In this document: piece by piece, positions 6,783-13,920 of the stretch
Layout of the letters: the number at the start of each line of letters is the position of its first letter
Numbering within the stretch: the first letter of the stretch is position 1
Assembly: GCA_030148625.1 (NCBI GenBank)
Contig: JASBTC010000253.1
Span: 1 to 13,920 of the forward strand
Source of the DNA: Sphingobium sp.
Lineage (GTDB): Bacteria; Pseudomonadota; Alphaproteobacteria; Sphingomonadales; Sphingomonadaceae
Direction: 5' to 3'
DNA: 13,920 nt
Notes under the pieces: model-generated
Seen by the model: only the letters and a program-made list of their open reading frames with translations
What the model was told of the DNA's origin: nothing
The model's database searches: none
Program-made: the position numbers and the translations under genes

Positions 6783-8330
6783 ATGGTGACCGGCGCCTCG
6801 ACCGCCGACCTCGCGGTGATCCTGGTCGATGCGCGCAAGGGCGTGCTGACCCAGACCCTGCGCCACAGCTATATCGTCCACCTGCTCGGTATCCGCCATA
6901 TCGTACTGGCGGTGAACAAGATGGACCTCGTTGGATATGAGCGGGAATCGTTCGACGCGGCGGTAAAGGACTATGCCGATTTCGCGCGCCGGATCGGCAT
7001 CTCCAGCTTCACCGCCATTCCTATCTCGGGCCGCAACGGCGACAATATCGTCGCCCGGTCTGAAGCGATGGCATGGTACCCCGGCCCAACATTGATGGCG
7101 CATCTGGAGACCGTGGAGGTCGATGTCACGACCGACGCGACCAAAGCGTTCCGCATGCCGGTGCAATGGGTCAACCGGGCCAATCAGGACTTTCGCGGCC
7201 TTGCAGGCACGATTCCGAGCGGAACCGTCCGCCCGGGAGATCCGGTGCGCATCCTGCCTTCGGGGCAAAGCACCCGCATCGCACGCATCGTTACGATGGA
7301 CGGCGACCTCGAGCTGGCCCGCGCTGGCCAGTCGGTGACGCTCACCCTAACCGACGATATCGATTGCGCTCGTGGCGACCTGATTGCCGCCGCGGACACG
7401 CCAGTTCAGGTCTCCGACCAGTTCGAGGCCTCGCTCGTGTGGCTCGACACAGCGCCAATGCTTCCCGGACGCCGCTACCTCCTGCAGACGGCAAGCGCCA
7501 CAGTCGGTGCGACGGTGACCCAGATCAAGCATGCGGTCGAGCTGGAGACGCTGGGCCATGCTTGCGCGCGCATGCTCGAGTGCAACCAGATCGCAACCGT
7601 CACCCTCCGGCTCGATCGCGCTATCCCCTTCGTCCCCTATGTCGAGTGCAACACGCTCGGCAGCTTCATCCTGATCGACCGGGAAACCAACCGCACCCTC
7701 GCGGGCGGGATGTTCCATTTCTCGCTGCGCCGTGCCGACAATATCCATTGGCAACCCCTGGAAGTCCGCCGCGAACAACGCGCTGCGATGAAGGCCCAGG
7801 CGCCGCGAGTCCTTTGGCTCACCGGGGTTTCGGGAGCAGGCAAGTCGACCATCGCCAATCTGGTCGAGAAGAAACTGCACGCGCTCGGCTATCACACCTT
7901 CCTTCTGGACGGCGACAATGTCCGGCACCGGCTGAATGGCGACCTCGGCTTCACCGATGCCGACCGGGTCGAGAATATCCGCCGCGTGGGAGAGGTAGCG
8001 GCGCTGATGGCCGATGCGGGGCTGATCGTGCTCGCCGCCTTCATCTCGCCCTTCCGCGCCGAACGCGAGATGGTCCGCGCGATGCTTCCCGATGGCGAGT
8101 TCGTCGAGATCTTCATCGATACGCCACTAGCCGACGCGGAGGCGCGCGACGTGAAGGGACTCTATCGAAAGGCCCGGCGCGGCGAGCTCGCCAACTTCAC
8201 CGGTATCGACAGCCCCTATGAGGCACCACAGGCGCCCGAACTGCGGGTGGATACCACGCAATGCTCCGCCGACGAGGCCGCCGACCGGATAATCGCCGAA
8301 TTGTTCGCGAAGGATCGTGGCGACGCGTAA
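6783..8330 (+). CDS. Open downstream part of cysNC (CysN remainder + APS kinase domain)
   Basis: This 515-codon stretch from ATG 6783 is the longest part of cysNC that could still be translated if the TAG is real. It lacks the CysN P-loop and the DTPGH motif, so it cannot be a working GTPase. It retains the complete APS kinase domain ([10 protein letters not shown]-loop near residue 348, [20 protein letters not shown]), which makes 3'-phosphoadenylyl sulfate from APS. Only a weak ribosome-binding site (GCGGAAC) precedes ATG 6783, so independent expression is doubtful. Listed separately because an automatic annotation may report it as a gene. Confidence 0.4.
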   Translation: MVTGASTADLAVILVDARKGVLTQTLRHSYIVHLLGIRHIVLAVNKMDLVGYERESFDAAVKDYADFARRIGISSFTAIPISGRNGDNIVARSEAMAWYPGPTLMAHLETVEVDVTTDATKAFRMPVQWVNRANQDFRGLAGTIPSGTVRPGDPVRILPSGQSTRIARIVTMDGDLELARAGQSVTLTLTDDIDCARGDLIAAADTPVQVSDQFEASLVWLDTAPMLPGRRYLLQTASATVGATVTQIKHAVELETLGHACARMLECNQIATVTLRLDRAIPFVPYVECNTLGSFILIDRETNRTLAGGMFHFSLRRADNIHWQPLEVRREQRAAMKAQAPRVLWLTGVSGAGKSTIANLVEKKLHALGYHTFLLDGDNVRHRLNGDLGFTDADRVENIRRVGEVAALMADAGLIVLAAFISPFRAEREMVRAMLPDGEFVEIFIDTPLADAEARDVKGLYRKARRGELANFTGIDSPYEAPQAPELRVDTTQCSADEAADRIIAELFAKDRGDA

Positions 8331-8337
8331 CGCGACT

Positions 8338-8961
8338 TCACGCGCGCCCTTCACCCATCCCCGCGGCAAAGGCGATGCGCAGCGCCCCCGACAGGCTGCG
8401 GGTCTGCAGCTTCGCCATGATGTTCGCTCGGTGCACCTCGACCGTACGGGGCGATATGCCGAGATAATAGGCGATGGTCTTGTTCGGATAGCCTTGCGCG
8501 AGCCCTTCCAACACCTCGCGCTCCCGCTCGCTCAGCACCCCGATCACCGCTTCGGCATCGGCCACCCGCCCCGTTGCCCGGCTCACTGCGGCGAGCCGTT
8601 CGAACGCGCGGTGGATCGCGTCTTCGAGAGCGTCGGTCTCGAAGGGTTTCTCGAGAAAGTCGATCGCACCCGCCTTCATCGCCTTCACGGCCATGGCAAT
8701 GTCGCCATGGCCGGTCAGCATGATGACCGGCATCGTGACGCCGCGCACATTGAGTTTCTGCTGGACCTCCAGTCCGTCCATCTCCGGCATGCCGATGTCG
8801 AGGAGGATACAACCATTCTCGACGCGATCGACTTCCCTGAGGAACCGTACGCCCGACTCCCATGCTCGCACGGCATAGCCTGAAGTCTTGAGGAAGAAGC
8901 TGGCGCTGCGGCGGATGCTTTCCTCGTCGTCGATGACATGAACCAGAAGCCGGTCGGTCAT
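8338..8961 (-). CDS. fixJ: FixJ-like response regulator
   Basis: A 207-residue response regulator, the usual FixJ length. The receiver has the acidic pocket Asp11/Asp12/Glu13, phospho-acceptor Asp55 (CILLDIGMPEMDG), Thr83 (MLTGHGD) and Lys105 (FLEKPF), all intact. A linker (about 120-140) leads to a LuxR-type helix-turn-helix (LSEREREVLEGLAQGYPNKTIAYYLGISPRTVEVHRANIMAKL). The start ATG overlaps the kinase TGA (ATGA, 8958-8961), showing co-translation with the sensor; GGAG lies 8 bases upstream of the ATG. In the known FixLJ system, phosphorylated FixJ activates fixK and other low-oxygen genes; targets here are unknown. It converges on cysNC with only 7 bases between stops. Confidence 0.9.
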   Translation of the reverse strand: MTDRLLVHVIDDEESIRRSASFFLKTSGYAVRAWESGVRFLREVDRVENGCILLDIGMPEMDGLEVQQKLNVRGVTMPVIMLTGHGDIAMAVKAMKAGAIDFLEKPFETDALEDAIHRAFERLAAVSRATGRVADAEAVIGVLSEREREVLEGLAQGYPNKTIAYYLGISPRTVEVHRANIMAKLQTRSLSGALRIAFAAGMGEGRA

Positions 8962-10832
8962 TCGGGCATCTCCCTGTCGGCGCGGACCAGTGTGAAGTGG
9001 AAACGTGCGCCCCCTTCGGGCCGTTGCTCCATCCAGATGCGCCCCCCGTTTGCCTCGACGATGGTGCGACAGATCGAAAGGCCAAGGCCTAGGCCATCGC
9101 ACTTGGTGCTGTTGAAGGCTCGAAACAGATTCTCCGCGATTTCCGGGGCCACGCCGGGCCCGGTATCGGCCACGGTCACGCGAACATAGCCGCCTTCGTC
9201 GGACTTGCTCGACACGGTGAGGAGCCGCACCGCAGATTGTCCCATCGCTTCCATCGCATTGCGCATCAGGTTGATGAGCACCTGCTGGATCTGGATCTTG
9301 TCGACGAGTACCAGGCGTACGGCGCGGTCAACTTCGAACTGGGCCCGGATCCCCTTTTCGCGCGCGTCGATCAGAGCCAGTTTAGAGGCCTCATCGACCA
9401 GCGTGACCAGATCTTCCACCGTCTTCTCCATGTCGCCGCGTGCAACGAATTCGCGCAGACGCCGGATGATTCCCCCCGCCCGCAACACCTCCTCATAGGC
9501 GCCGTCCAGCCCCCGCTCGATCATGTCGCGGTTGCCAGCCCCCTCTTCGTGCAGCAGCTTCTGGACACCGCGCACAAAGGTCGCGACCGCGGTGATGGGC
9601 TGGTTCAGCTCATGCGCCAGGGTCGAGGCCATCGTTCCCATCACGCTCACCCGGCCCGCATGGACCAGTTCGGAACGCAATTCGTTGACGCGGTGCTCGG
9701 CCGCCTGTTTCTCGGTTAGGTCACGGATGAAGCCGGTGAAGACGCGCGCACCGTCCGAGATCGCCTCGCCGACGGCGAGCTCGATCGGGAACAGGCTACC
9801 GTCACGCCGTCTGGCGTTCACCGTACGCCCGATGCCGATGATGCGTTTTTCCCCCGTGGCGATATGGTGCCTGATATAGTCGCCATGACGCTCGCTGTCG
9901 TGCGGCGGCATCAGACAGCTGACATCGAGCCCGATGACTTCCGCTTCCGTAAAGCCGAACAGCCGTTCGGCAGCAGCGCTGAACCACAGGATCTTGCCAG
10001 TCTCGTTGATCACGACCATCGCGTCGGGAACAGTGGCGAGGATCGATCGGAGGTGCGACGCGCTGGCAGCCAGCTTCTGTTCGGCTGCGCGCTGTTCGGT
10101 CACGTCGCGAATGACCTTGCCAAATCCCTTGAGCTTGCCTCGTTTGTCATGCAGCGCGGTCACCGTGATGTGAGCGAGAAACTCCGAGCCGTTCTTGCGA
10201 ACGCGCCAATCTTCCTTCTCCAGCCGCCCTTCCTTGCGCGCGCGCGCAAGATCGAGTTGAGGCCGCCCCGCGGCAACGGTCTCCTCGGGAAAGAACAGCC
10301 CGTAATGTCGGCCGACCACTTCTGCCTCGTTCCAGCCCAAAAGGCGCTCGGCCGCCTTGTTCCAGATCGTCACATTCCCATCGGGGTCGAGCATGTAGAT
10401 GCCGTAGCCGCTGGCGCCGTCGATCAGCAGGTTGAGTTCCTCCGCCAGCTGATCGGCGCGCGCCGCGCGGAGTTCGGCCCGCTGCTCACTCTCTATCGCC
10501 TTGAGATACAGCGACCGGACATGCCCGGTGACCCAGATGGTCAGTCCCGACGCCAGCACGAAGACGAATAATACCGGCGACCAGAGCGGCTCAGGAAACC
10601 ACCCCAATGCCCTGACGGCGGCGATCGAAGCCACGGCAGAAAGAAGTGCGGGCCCACGCCCTGCAAACGCACCGGTGGCGAGAACCGCGACGCCGAAGAA
10701 CAGGAAGTAGCCACGCCCGGGCACCCAGGGGTCGAACGCCAGGCGCACGAGCGCTGCCACGGCTACGGCAACGATCGCCAATCCGTAGCCGAACCAGATA
10801 CGATCGCTGATGGACTTCCCTTCAGCTTTCAT
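8958..10832 (-). CDS. fixL: FixL-like membrane sensor histidine kinase with haem-type PAS
   Basis: A 624-residue kinase. Four hydrophobic segments (about 12-33, 42-58, 61-76, 84-105) resemble the DUF4118/KdpD-type membrane region. A first PAS (about 133-245) and a second PAS (about 255-372) follow. The second closely matches the FixL haem PAS: LRSILATVPDAMVVI, then RHGDYI with His316 at the place of the haem-ligating His200 of Bradyrhizobium FixL, IIGIGR with Arg336 at the place of Arg220, and VFTGFIRDLTEKQ. The kinase core has the H-box His407 (TLAHELNQP), N-box NLMRNAMEAM, DTGPG and GLGLGLSICRTIVEANGG. It likely senses oxygen through haem and phosphorylates the FixJ-like protein, whose ATG overlaps its stop. 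The start at 10832 has GGCGGGGG just upstream. Haem binding is inferred from alignment by eye; redox or other ligands remain possible. Confidence 0.9.
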   Translation of the reverse strand: MKAEGKSISDRIWFGYGLAIVAVAVAALVRLAFDPWVPGRGYFLFFGVAVLATGAFAGRGPALLSAVASIAAVRALGWFPEPLWSPVLFVFVLASGLTIWVTGHVRSLYLKAIESEQRAELRAARADQLAEELNLLIDGASGYGIYMLDPDGNVTIWNKAAERLLGWNEAEVVGRHYGLFFPEETVAAGRPQLDLARARKEGRLEKEDWRVRKNGSEFLAHITVTALHDKRGKLKGFGKVIRDVTEQRAAEQKLAASASHLRSILATVPDAMVVINETGKILWFSAAAERLFGFTEAEVIGLDVSCLMPPHDSERHGDYIRHHIATGEKRIIGIGRTVNARRRDGSLFPIELAVGEAISDGARVFTGFIRDLTEKQAAEHRVNELRSELVHAGRVSVMGTMASTLAHELNQPITAVATFVRGVQKLLHEEGAGNRDMIERGLDGAYEEVLRAGGIIRRLREFVARGDMEKTVEDLVTLVDEASKLALIDAREKGIRAQFEVDRAVRLVLVDKIQIQQVLINLMRNAMEAMGQSAVRLLTVSSKSDEGGYVRVTVADTGPGVAPEIAENLFRAFNSTKCDGLGLGLSICRTIVEANGGRIWMEQRPEGGARFHFTLVRADREMPE

Positions 10833-10966
10833 GTGGCCCCCGCCAGACGGTGAGCAACCGACGCGGCAAAACTGCGCCTGCGCCAGTCCACCGGCCAGCA
10901 GCTACGCCATACCATATGTCCGGAATCGCGCAAATTCCGCGGCGCGTCCCCCTGTCTCGGAACAGG

Positions 10967-11356
10967 TCATGTCGCCGCAGGTTCGCCGTGCAGGGCTTCG
11001 ATCAGGCTCGCGTCCGAGAATGGTTTTGGCAGGATCGCGGCAAATCCCGCACGGAGCGCAGTCCGGCGGAGATTCGCCGTATAGGAGGTCGTCATCAGAA
11101 CCGCGCGCCCGCTCCATCCGTGCAACTGCAGGAGATTGAGCGCCTCCACGCCATCCGCTTCAGGCAGGACATGATCGATGACGAGATGGCTCGCAGTCAT
11201 CACCAGCGGATCCGCCAGCGCGCGCATTATCCTGGAAAAGGCATGGACCTGATAGCCCTGCCCGGTGAGCAGCAGTTGCAAACCACGCCGCAGCGCATCG
11301 TTGCCTTCGACCAGGAGGAGACGTGGCGCGTGCGCACGCCGGGCGACTGCATTCAT
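10967..11356 (-). CDS. Single-domain response regulator (receiver only)
   Basis: A 129-residue protein that is a lone receiver. Phospho-acceptor Asp61 is in HLVIDHVLPEADG, Thr90 in VLMTTSY and Lys111 in ILPKPFS. The first acidic pocket is reduced: VEGND keeps Glu17 but has Gly and Asn where a second acid is usual, so metal binding may be weaker. There is no output domain, so it may act by protein contact, as a phosphate sink or as an adaptor. It lies 134 bases upstream of the FixL-like gene on the same strand and may belong to that signalling unit. The start at 11356 has AAGG 11 bases upstream, which is weak. A short inverted repeat (CGGAAT...ATTCCG, 10921-10939) lies in the gap to the kinase gene. 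Confidence 0.8.
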   Translation of the reverse strand: MNAVARRAHAPRLLLVEGNDALRRGLQLLLTGQGYQVHAFSRIMRALADPLVMTASHLVIDHVLPEADGVEALNLLQLHGWSGRAVLMTTSYTANLRRTALRAGFAAILPKPFSDASLIEALHGEPAAT

Positions 11357-11909
11357 ACAACGTCACGCCTTCAGTTGCATGTGTAACCGGCTTCCGCACG
11401 TTCCAGGTCAACCGAACCGACACCGCAGCTGGCTGGAGATTCGAAGAATGCAATCACCCGCCGGTACTCAAGATGGATGCTGCGCAGACAGCAGGACCGG
11501 TATCGAGGCCCGGGAACACAGGCTTACGATTGAACCCCGGCTTTGTGCCTTTCCGTGCTGACCGCTGGAATCGCGGCGCCAATCTAAGGCCGGTTTGCAG
11601 CCGCGCGAGTAGGAATATTACGTAGCAAGCTGCACCGGCGGCGCATCAAGCAGCACCGATCGTCGATCGCAAAAGTCAGCCCGACGCGAATTGGCAACCA
11701 CATATCGCGCCTGCAGCTTCGAACCGCTCGGAGCCGCAACGGCCCAACGCCCGGAAATTGCTCCACGAACGAGCTGCGCGCGCCCCCGTGCGCACCGATC
11801 CGCTGCCGCATCGCGACATCGCCCTGTCCCTTTGGCCAACTGGTGAGCCGAAGGGCGCGCCACTAGAAGCAACTCTGGTTTAGGGCTCCGGAAAGTTGTG
11901 GGTAAGTAG
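11357..11909. other. 553-bp intergenic region without a supported gene
   Basis: This stretch separates the divergent receiver-only gene (minus) and the lipoprotein lyase gene (plus), so it should hold both promoters. Short open frames exist, but none has recognisable similarity, a good ribosome-binding site or low-complexity signals of a real gene. A CGATCG-T-CGATCG repeat lies at 11657-11669. No insertion-sequence ends, tRNA or strong terminator was seen. The palindromes found before the first lyase gene are not repeated here. Confidence 0.5.
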
Positions 11910-13920
11910 ATGGCAGTATCCGATCTGCGACGGGATCGGCCCGTTCGGTTGCAAGCAGCGCTGACGCTCGTCTTGCTGATGGCCGGCTGCGACGGTGGTG
12001 GCGGTGGCAGCAGCGGCACAGGCGGGGTGGTGACGCCCTCGCCCAGCCCGCCTCCGGTGGTCACCCCTTCCCCCACGGCAACCGTCACCCTCACCGCCTC
12101 GTCCACAACGGTCGCGCCCGGCGCTTCGATCGTTCTCAGCTGGACCGCCTCTTCAGGCGCGACTGGCTGCACAGCCAGCGGGGGCGCATCCTTCAGCGGC
12201 GCTCAGCCCGCCAGCGGAAGCGTCACCGTCACTCCGGGCGCCACCACCAACTACGTGCTGAGCTGCACCTTCCCCTCCGGCACAGCGGCGGGTTCGGCGA
12301 CCGTGACAGTGCAAGGATCGCAACCGCCTGCCGGCGCCGCCGCCGCTTTCGCCAATCCCGACAATGGGGCTATTCCCGACCGCGCCCTACACCCGCTCGC
12401 CTTTCCCACCGCGATCGGGTTCGGCCGAAACACCTCGGTCCGTGCGGCCAATGCCGTCGTGTACAAGATCGACACGCTGGACGACGTGGCCAACCCCAAC
12501 GACGGGAAGATCAGCTATCGCGAGTGCGCGCTCGCGCTGGCCGTCAATACACCCTACACAATCCCCGCCGGACGACCGCGCTACTGCGTCTTCGACGTCG
12601 CCGGCGCGATCATCCTTCAATCGCCCGCACAGATAACCACGCCCAAGATCTATATCGCCGGCCAGACGTCACCGGGCGGCATCGAGTTTCGGCTGGGCGC
12701 CAACTACAATCCGGTGGATTCGCTGATCGACACGCGGCGCGGCGGCGATCACATGATCCTGCGCCATGTCCGCACACGGCTGGGCGAACACCCCGGCCGG
12801 TCGTCAGACAATGGCGATCCGATCCGGCTGCAGGACACCAGCTACCAGATCATCGATCACGTCTCGACGATGTTCGGCACCGACGAGAGCCTCGATACAG
12901 CCTGCAACAACTGCACGGTTCAATGGTCGATCATCGGTCCCAATATCTGTCTCAACGCCGGCCATAGCTCGTCGCTGCACTGCAAGACCTTTTTCCTGAA
13001 GCCGGCCAACAACGTCACCATCGCACACAATCTGTCGCAACATGGCGAGCAGCGCGGGATCAACCTGGCGGCCGGAACCAACCCGCCCACCGCCGGAAAT
13101 ACCGGCCAGGCCGACATCTTCAATAATGTCCTCTACCACTTCATCGCGGAGAGTGGACTGCTCTCCAACCAGTTCGGCAGCATCTATGCAAACTATGTCG
13201 GCAACGTCAGCCTGCGCGGGCCGCGCTACAATGCGAGCGACGGCAACTATCTGATCGGTCTTTATACGCCGGGTGGCGCGCTGAACTTCGGGTTCAACGT
13301 CTATGCGCGCGACAACGTGACCCCGCGCACACGGATAGCCGGGCAGTTCGGATCGACCGTCACCGACCCCTTCGTCAATGCGGCGGGTTTCATCACTCAT
13401 GTCGTGCCCACCACCATCTGCGCCGTGACGCCCGCGGGTGTCGCCGATTGCTCGCGCAGCGGACTCAACGTCGTGCAGAACAGCAGCTACGCGCTCGCAC
13501 CTGGACGATCGCTGATGTTCGACCCGAGCCAGATCACCTCGCCCGAACAGGCGATGCGCGACGTCATGGCCTATGCCGGTGCGGACCTGTGCCGCGACGG
13601 CGGGTGCCGCGACAATGTCGATGCGCTCTATGTCGATGACCTGCGCACCTGCGACAGCGCACCCTATCTCTTCGCGTCGAGCTGGACATCGACTGTGGCG
13701 CAGTCCGGCGGCTGGGCGAACCTGACGCAGGGGGCCGCCAAGACAGACAGCGACAATGACGGCATGCCCGACGATTGGGAACGCCGCTTCACCAACACCA
13801 ACCCCAATATCTGGGATGCGAATGCCGATGCCGATGGCGACGGCTACCCCAATATCGAGGAGTATCTGAACGCGCTGGCCCGGGACGATGTGCGCTATTC
13901 GGGCTTCATCGGATCCGGAA
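11910..13920 (+). CDS. Pectate-lyase-like lipoprotein with Ig-like domain (3' end cut by window)
   Basis: Translated by hand from ATG 11910, which directly follows an in-frame TAG; open to the window end, with about 45 bases missing by comparison with its paralogue. The N-terminus is a lipoprotein signal (basic RRDRPVR, hydrophobic stretch, lipobox LMAGC with Cys27), then a Gly-rich and a Pro/Ser/Thr-rich linker. Residues about 50-137 form an Ig-like domain (VTLTASSTTVAPGASIVLSW). From GAAAAFANPDNGAIPDR onward it parallels the protein at 1067-3091, with the same lyase-like blocks (CVFDVAGAIILQS, YIAGQTSPGGIEF, IIDHVSTMFGTDESLD) and calcium-binding-type tail. Expected role: membrane-anchored uronate polysaccharide lyase. 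The ribosome-binding site is weak (GGGTAAG). Compared with its paralogue, the SH3 domain is replaced by lipid anchor plus Ig domain, so location or carbohydrate contacts probably differ. Confidence 0.85.
   Translation, partial: MAVSDLRRDRPVRLQAALTLVLLMAGCDGGGGGSSGTGGVVTPSPSPPPVVTPSPTATVTLTASSTTVAPGASIVLSWTASSGATGCTASGGASFSGAQPASGSVTVTPGATTNYVLSCTFPSGTAAGSATVTVQGSQPPAGAAAAFANPDNGAIPDRALHPLAFPTAIGFGRNTSVRAANAVVYKIDTLDDVANPNDGKISYRECALALAVNTPYTIPAGRPRYCVFDVAGAIILQSPAQITTPKIYIAGQTSPGGIEFRLGANYNPVDSLIDTRRGGDHMILRHVRTRLGEHPGRSSDNGDPIRLQDTSYQIIDHVSTMFGTDESLDTACNNCTVQWSIIGPNICLNAGHSSSLHCKTFFLKPANNVTIAHNLSQHGEQRGINLAAGTNPPTAGNTGQADIFNNVLYHFIAESGLLSNQFGSIYANYVGNVSLRGPRYNASDGNYLIGLYTPGGALNFGFNVYARDNVTPRTRIAGQFGSTVTDPFVNAAGFITHVVPTTICAVTPAGVADCSRSGLNVVQNSSYALAPGRSLMFDPSQITSPEQAMRDVMAYAGADLCRDGGCRDNVDALYVDDLRTCDSAPYLFASSWTSTVAQSGGWANLTQGAAKTDSDNDGMPDDWERRFTNTNPNIWDANADADGDGYPNIEEYLNALARDDVRYSGFIGSG
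13711..13897 (+). repeat. Direct repeat copy B (3' part of second lyase gene)
   Basis: Pairs with 2838-3024 in the same orientation, with four mismatches in 187 bases. The spacing between copies is 10,873 bases. Such long direct repeats can support recombination that deletes or duplicates everything between them. Confidence 0.85.

Larger units (their letters stand above)
6423..8330 (+). pseudogene. cysNC: Fused CysN/CysC (ATP sulfurylase GTPase + APS kinase) interrupted by TAG
   Basis: Read through the stop, this is a 636-codon frame of normal length for the fused enzyme. The CysN part has the P-loop GSVDDGKST (31-39), DTPGHEQYT (from 110) and NKMD (165-168), then EF-Tu-like beta-barrel domains. 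The APS kinase part starts near 460, with P-loop GVSGAGKST (468-476), [32 protein letters not shown] and FTGIDSPYE. Codon 96 is TAG where the family has Tyr (ITID-x-A-Y-R); one C-to-G change from TAC explains it. The rest is open and unfrayed, so the change is recent or a sequencing error. If real, the ribosome stops after the P-loop and before the DTPGH motif, so no working GTPase is made. APS kinase could survive only through re-initiation, for example at ATG 6783. It lies directly behind cysD in one operon, and ends 7 bases from the convergent FixJ-like gene. Confidence 0.85.

Noticed and set aside
11618..12172. 184-codon minus-strand frame before and within the second lyase gene
   Set aside because: Its N-terminal half is antisense to the proven lipoprotein signal, linker and Ig-like domain, and it shows no domain of its own.
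1067..13920. Composite transposon bounded by the two lyase genes
   Set aside because: The repeats are protein-coding paralogues with diverged upstream parts; no transposase, terminal inverted repeats or target duplications were seen.

Overview
The window looks like a chromosomal stretch from a GC-rich alphaproteobacterium, most likely a sphingomonad. This is inferred from base composition, the FixL/FixJ-type regulators, the fused CysN/CysC and the uronate epimerase. No rRNA, tRNA, CRISPR array or transposase was seen.

Layout. (1) 75-776: a LuxR/NarL-type regulator whose receiver lacks the phospho-acceptor Asp. (2) 777-1066: an AT-rich intergenic region with a perfect 34-bp palindrome, two more inverted repeats and a hairpin over a Shine-Dalgarno. 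(3) 1067-3091: a secreted SH3-plus-pectate-lyase-like protein. (4) 3336-4139: a Crp/Fnr-family regulator, convergent and overlapping with (5) 4132-5193 (minus), a UDP-glucuronate 4-epimerase-like enzyme. (6) 5194-5502: a divergent control region. (7) 5503-8330: cysD and a fused cysN/cysC, coupled by a TGATG overlap; cysNC has an in-frame TAG at codon 96. (8) On the minus strand, a receiver-only protein (11356-10967), a membrane FixL-like kinase with a haem-type PAS domain (10832-8958) and a FixJ-like regulator (8961-8338). (9) 11357-11909: a 553-bp gap with no supported gene. (10) 11910 to the window end: a second pectate-lyase-like protein, here a lipoprotein with an Ig-like domain; its stop lies outside the window.

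How the genes may work together (inference). The epimerase would supply UDP-galacturonate, CysD/CysNC would supply activated sulfate (APS/PAPS), and the two lyase-like proteins would act on a uronate polysaccharide outside the cytoplasm. The FixLJ-like pair, the Crp/Fnr regulator and the LuxR regulator point to environmental control, possibly by oxygen. This suggests an oxygen-responsive locus for making and remodelling a uronate-containing, possibly sulfated surface polysaccharide. No glycosyltransferase or sulfotransferase lies in the window, so this remains a hypothesis. The premature stop in cysNC suggests the sulfate-activation arm may be broken in this strain, unless it is a sequencing error.

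The two lyase genes are direct repeats 10.87 kb apart. Their last ~190 bp are about 98% identical while the 100 bp just before are about 79% identical, which suggests recent gene conversion.
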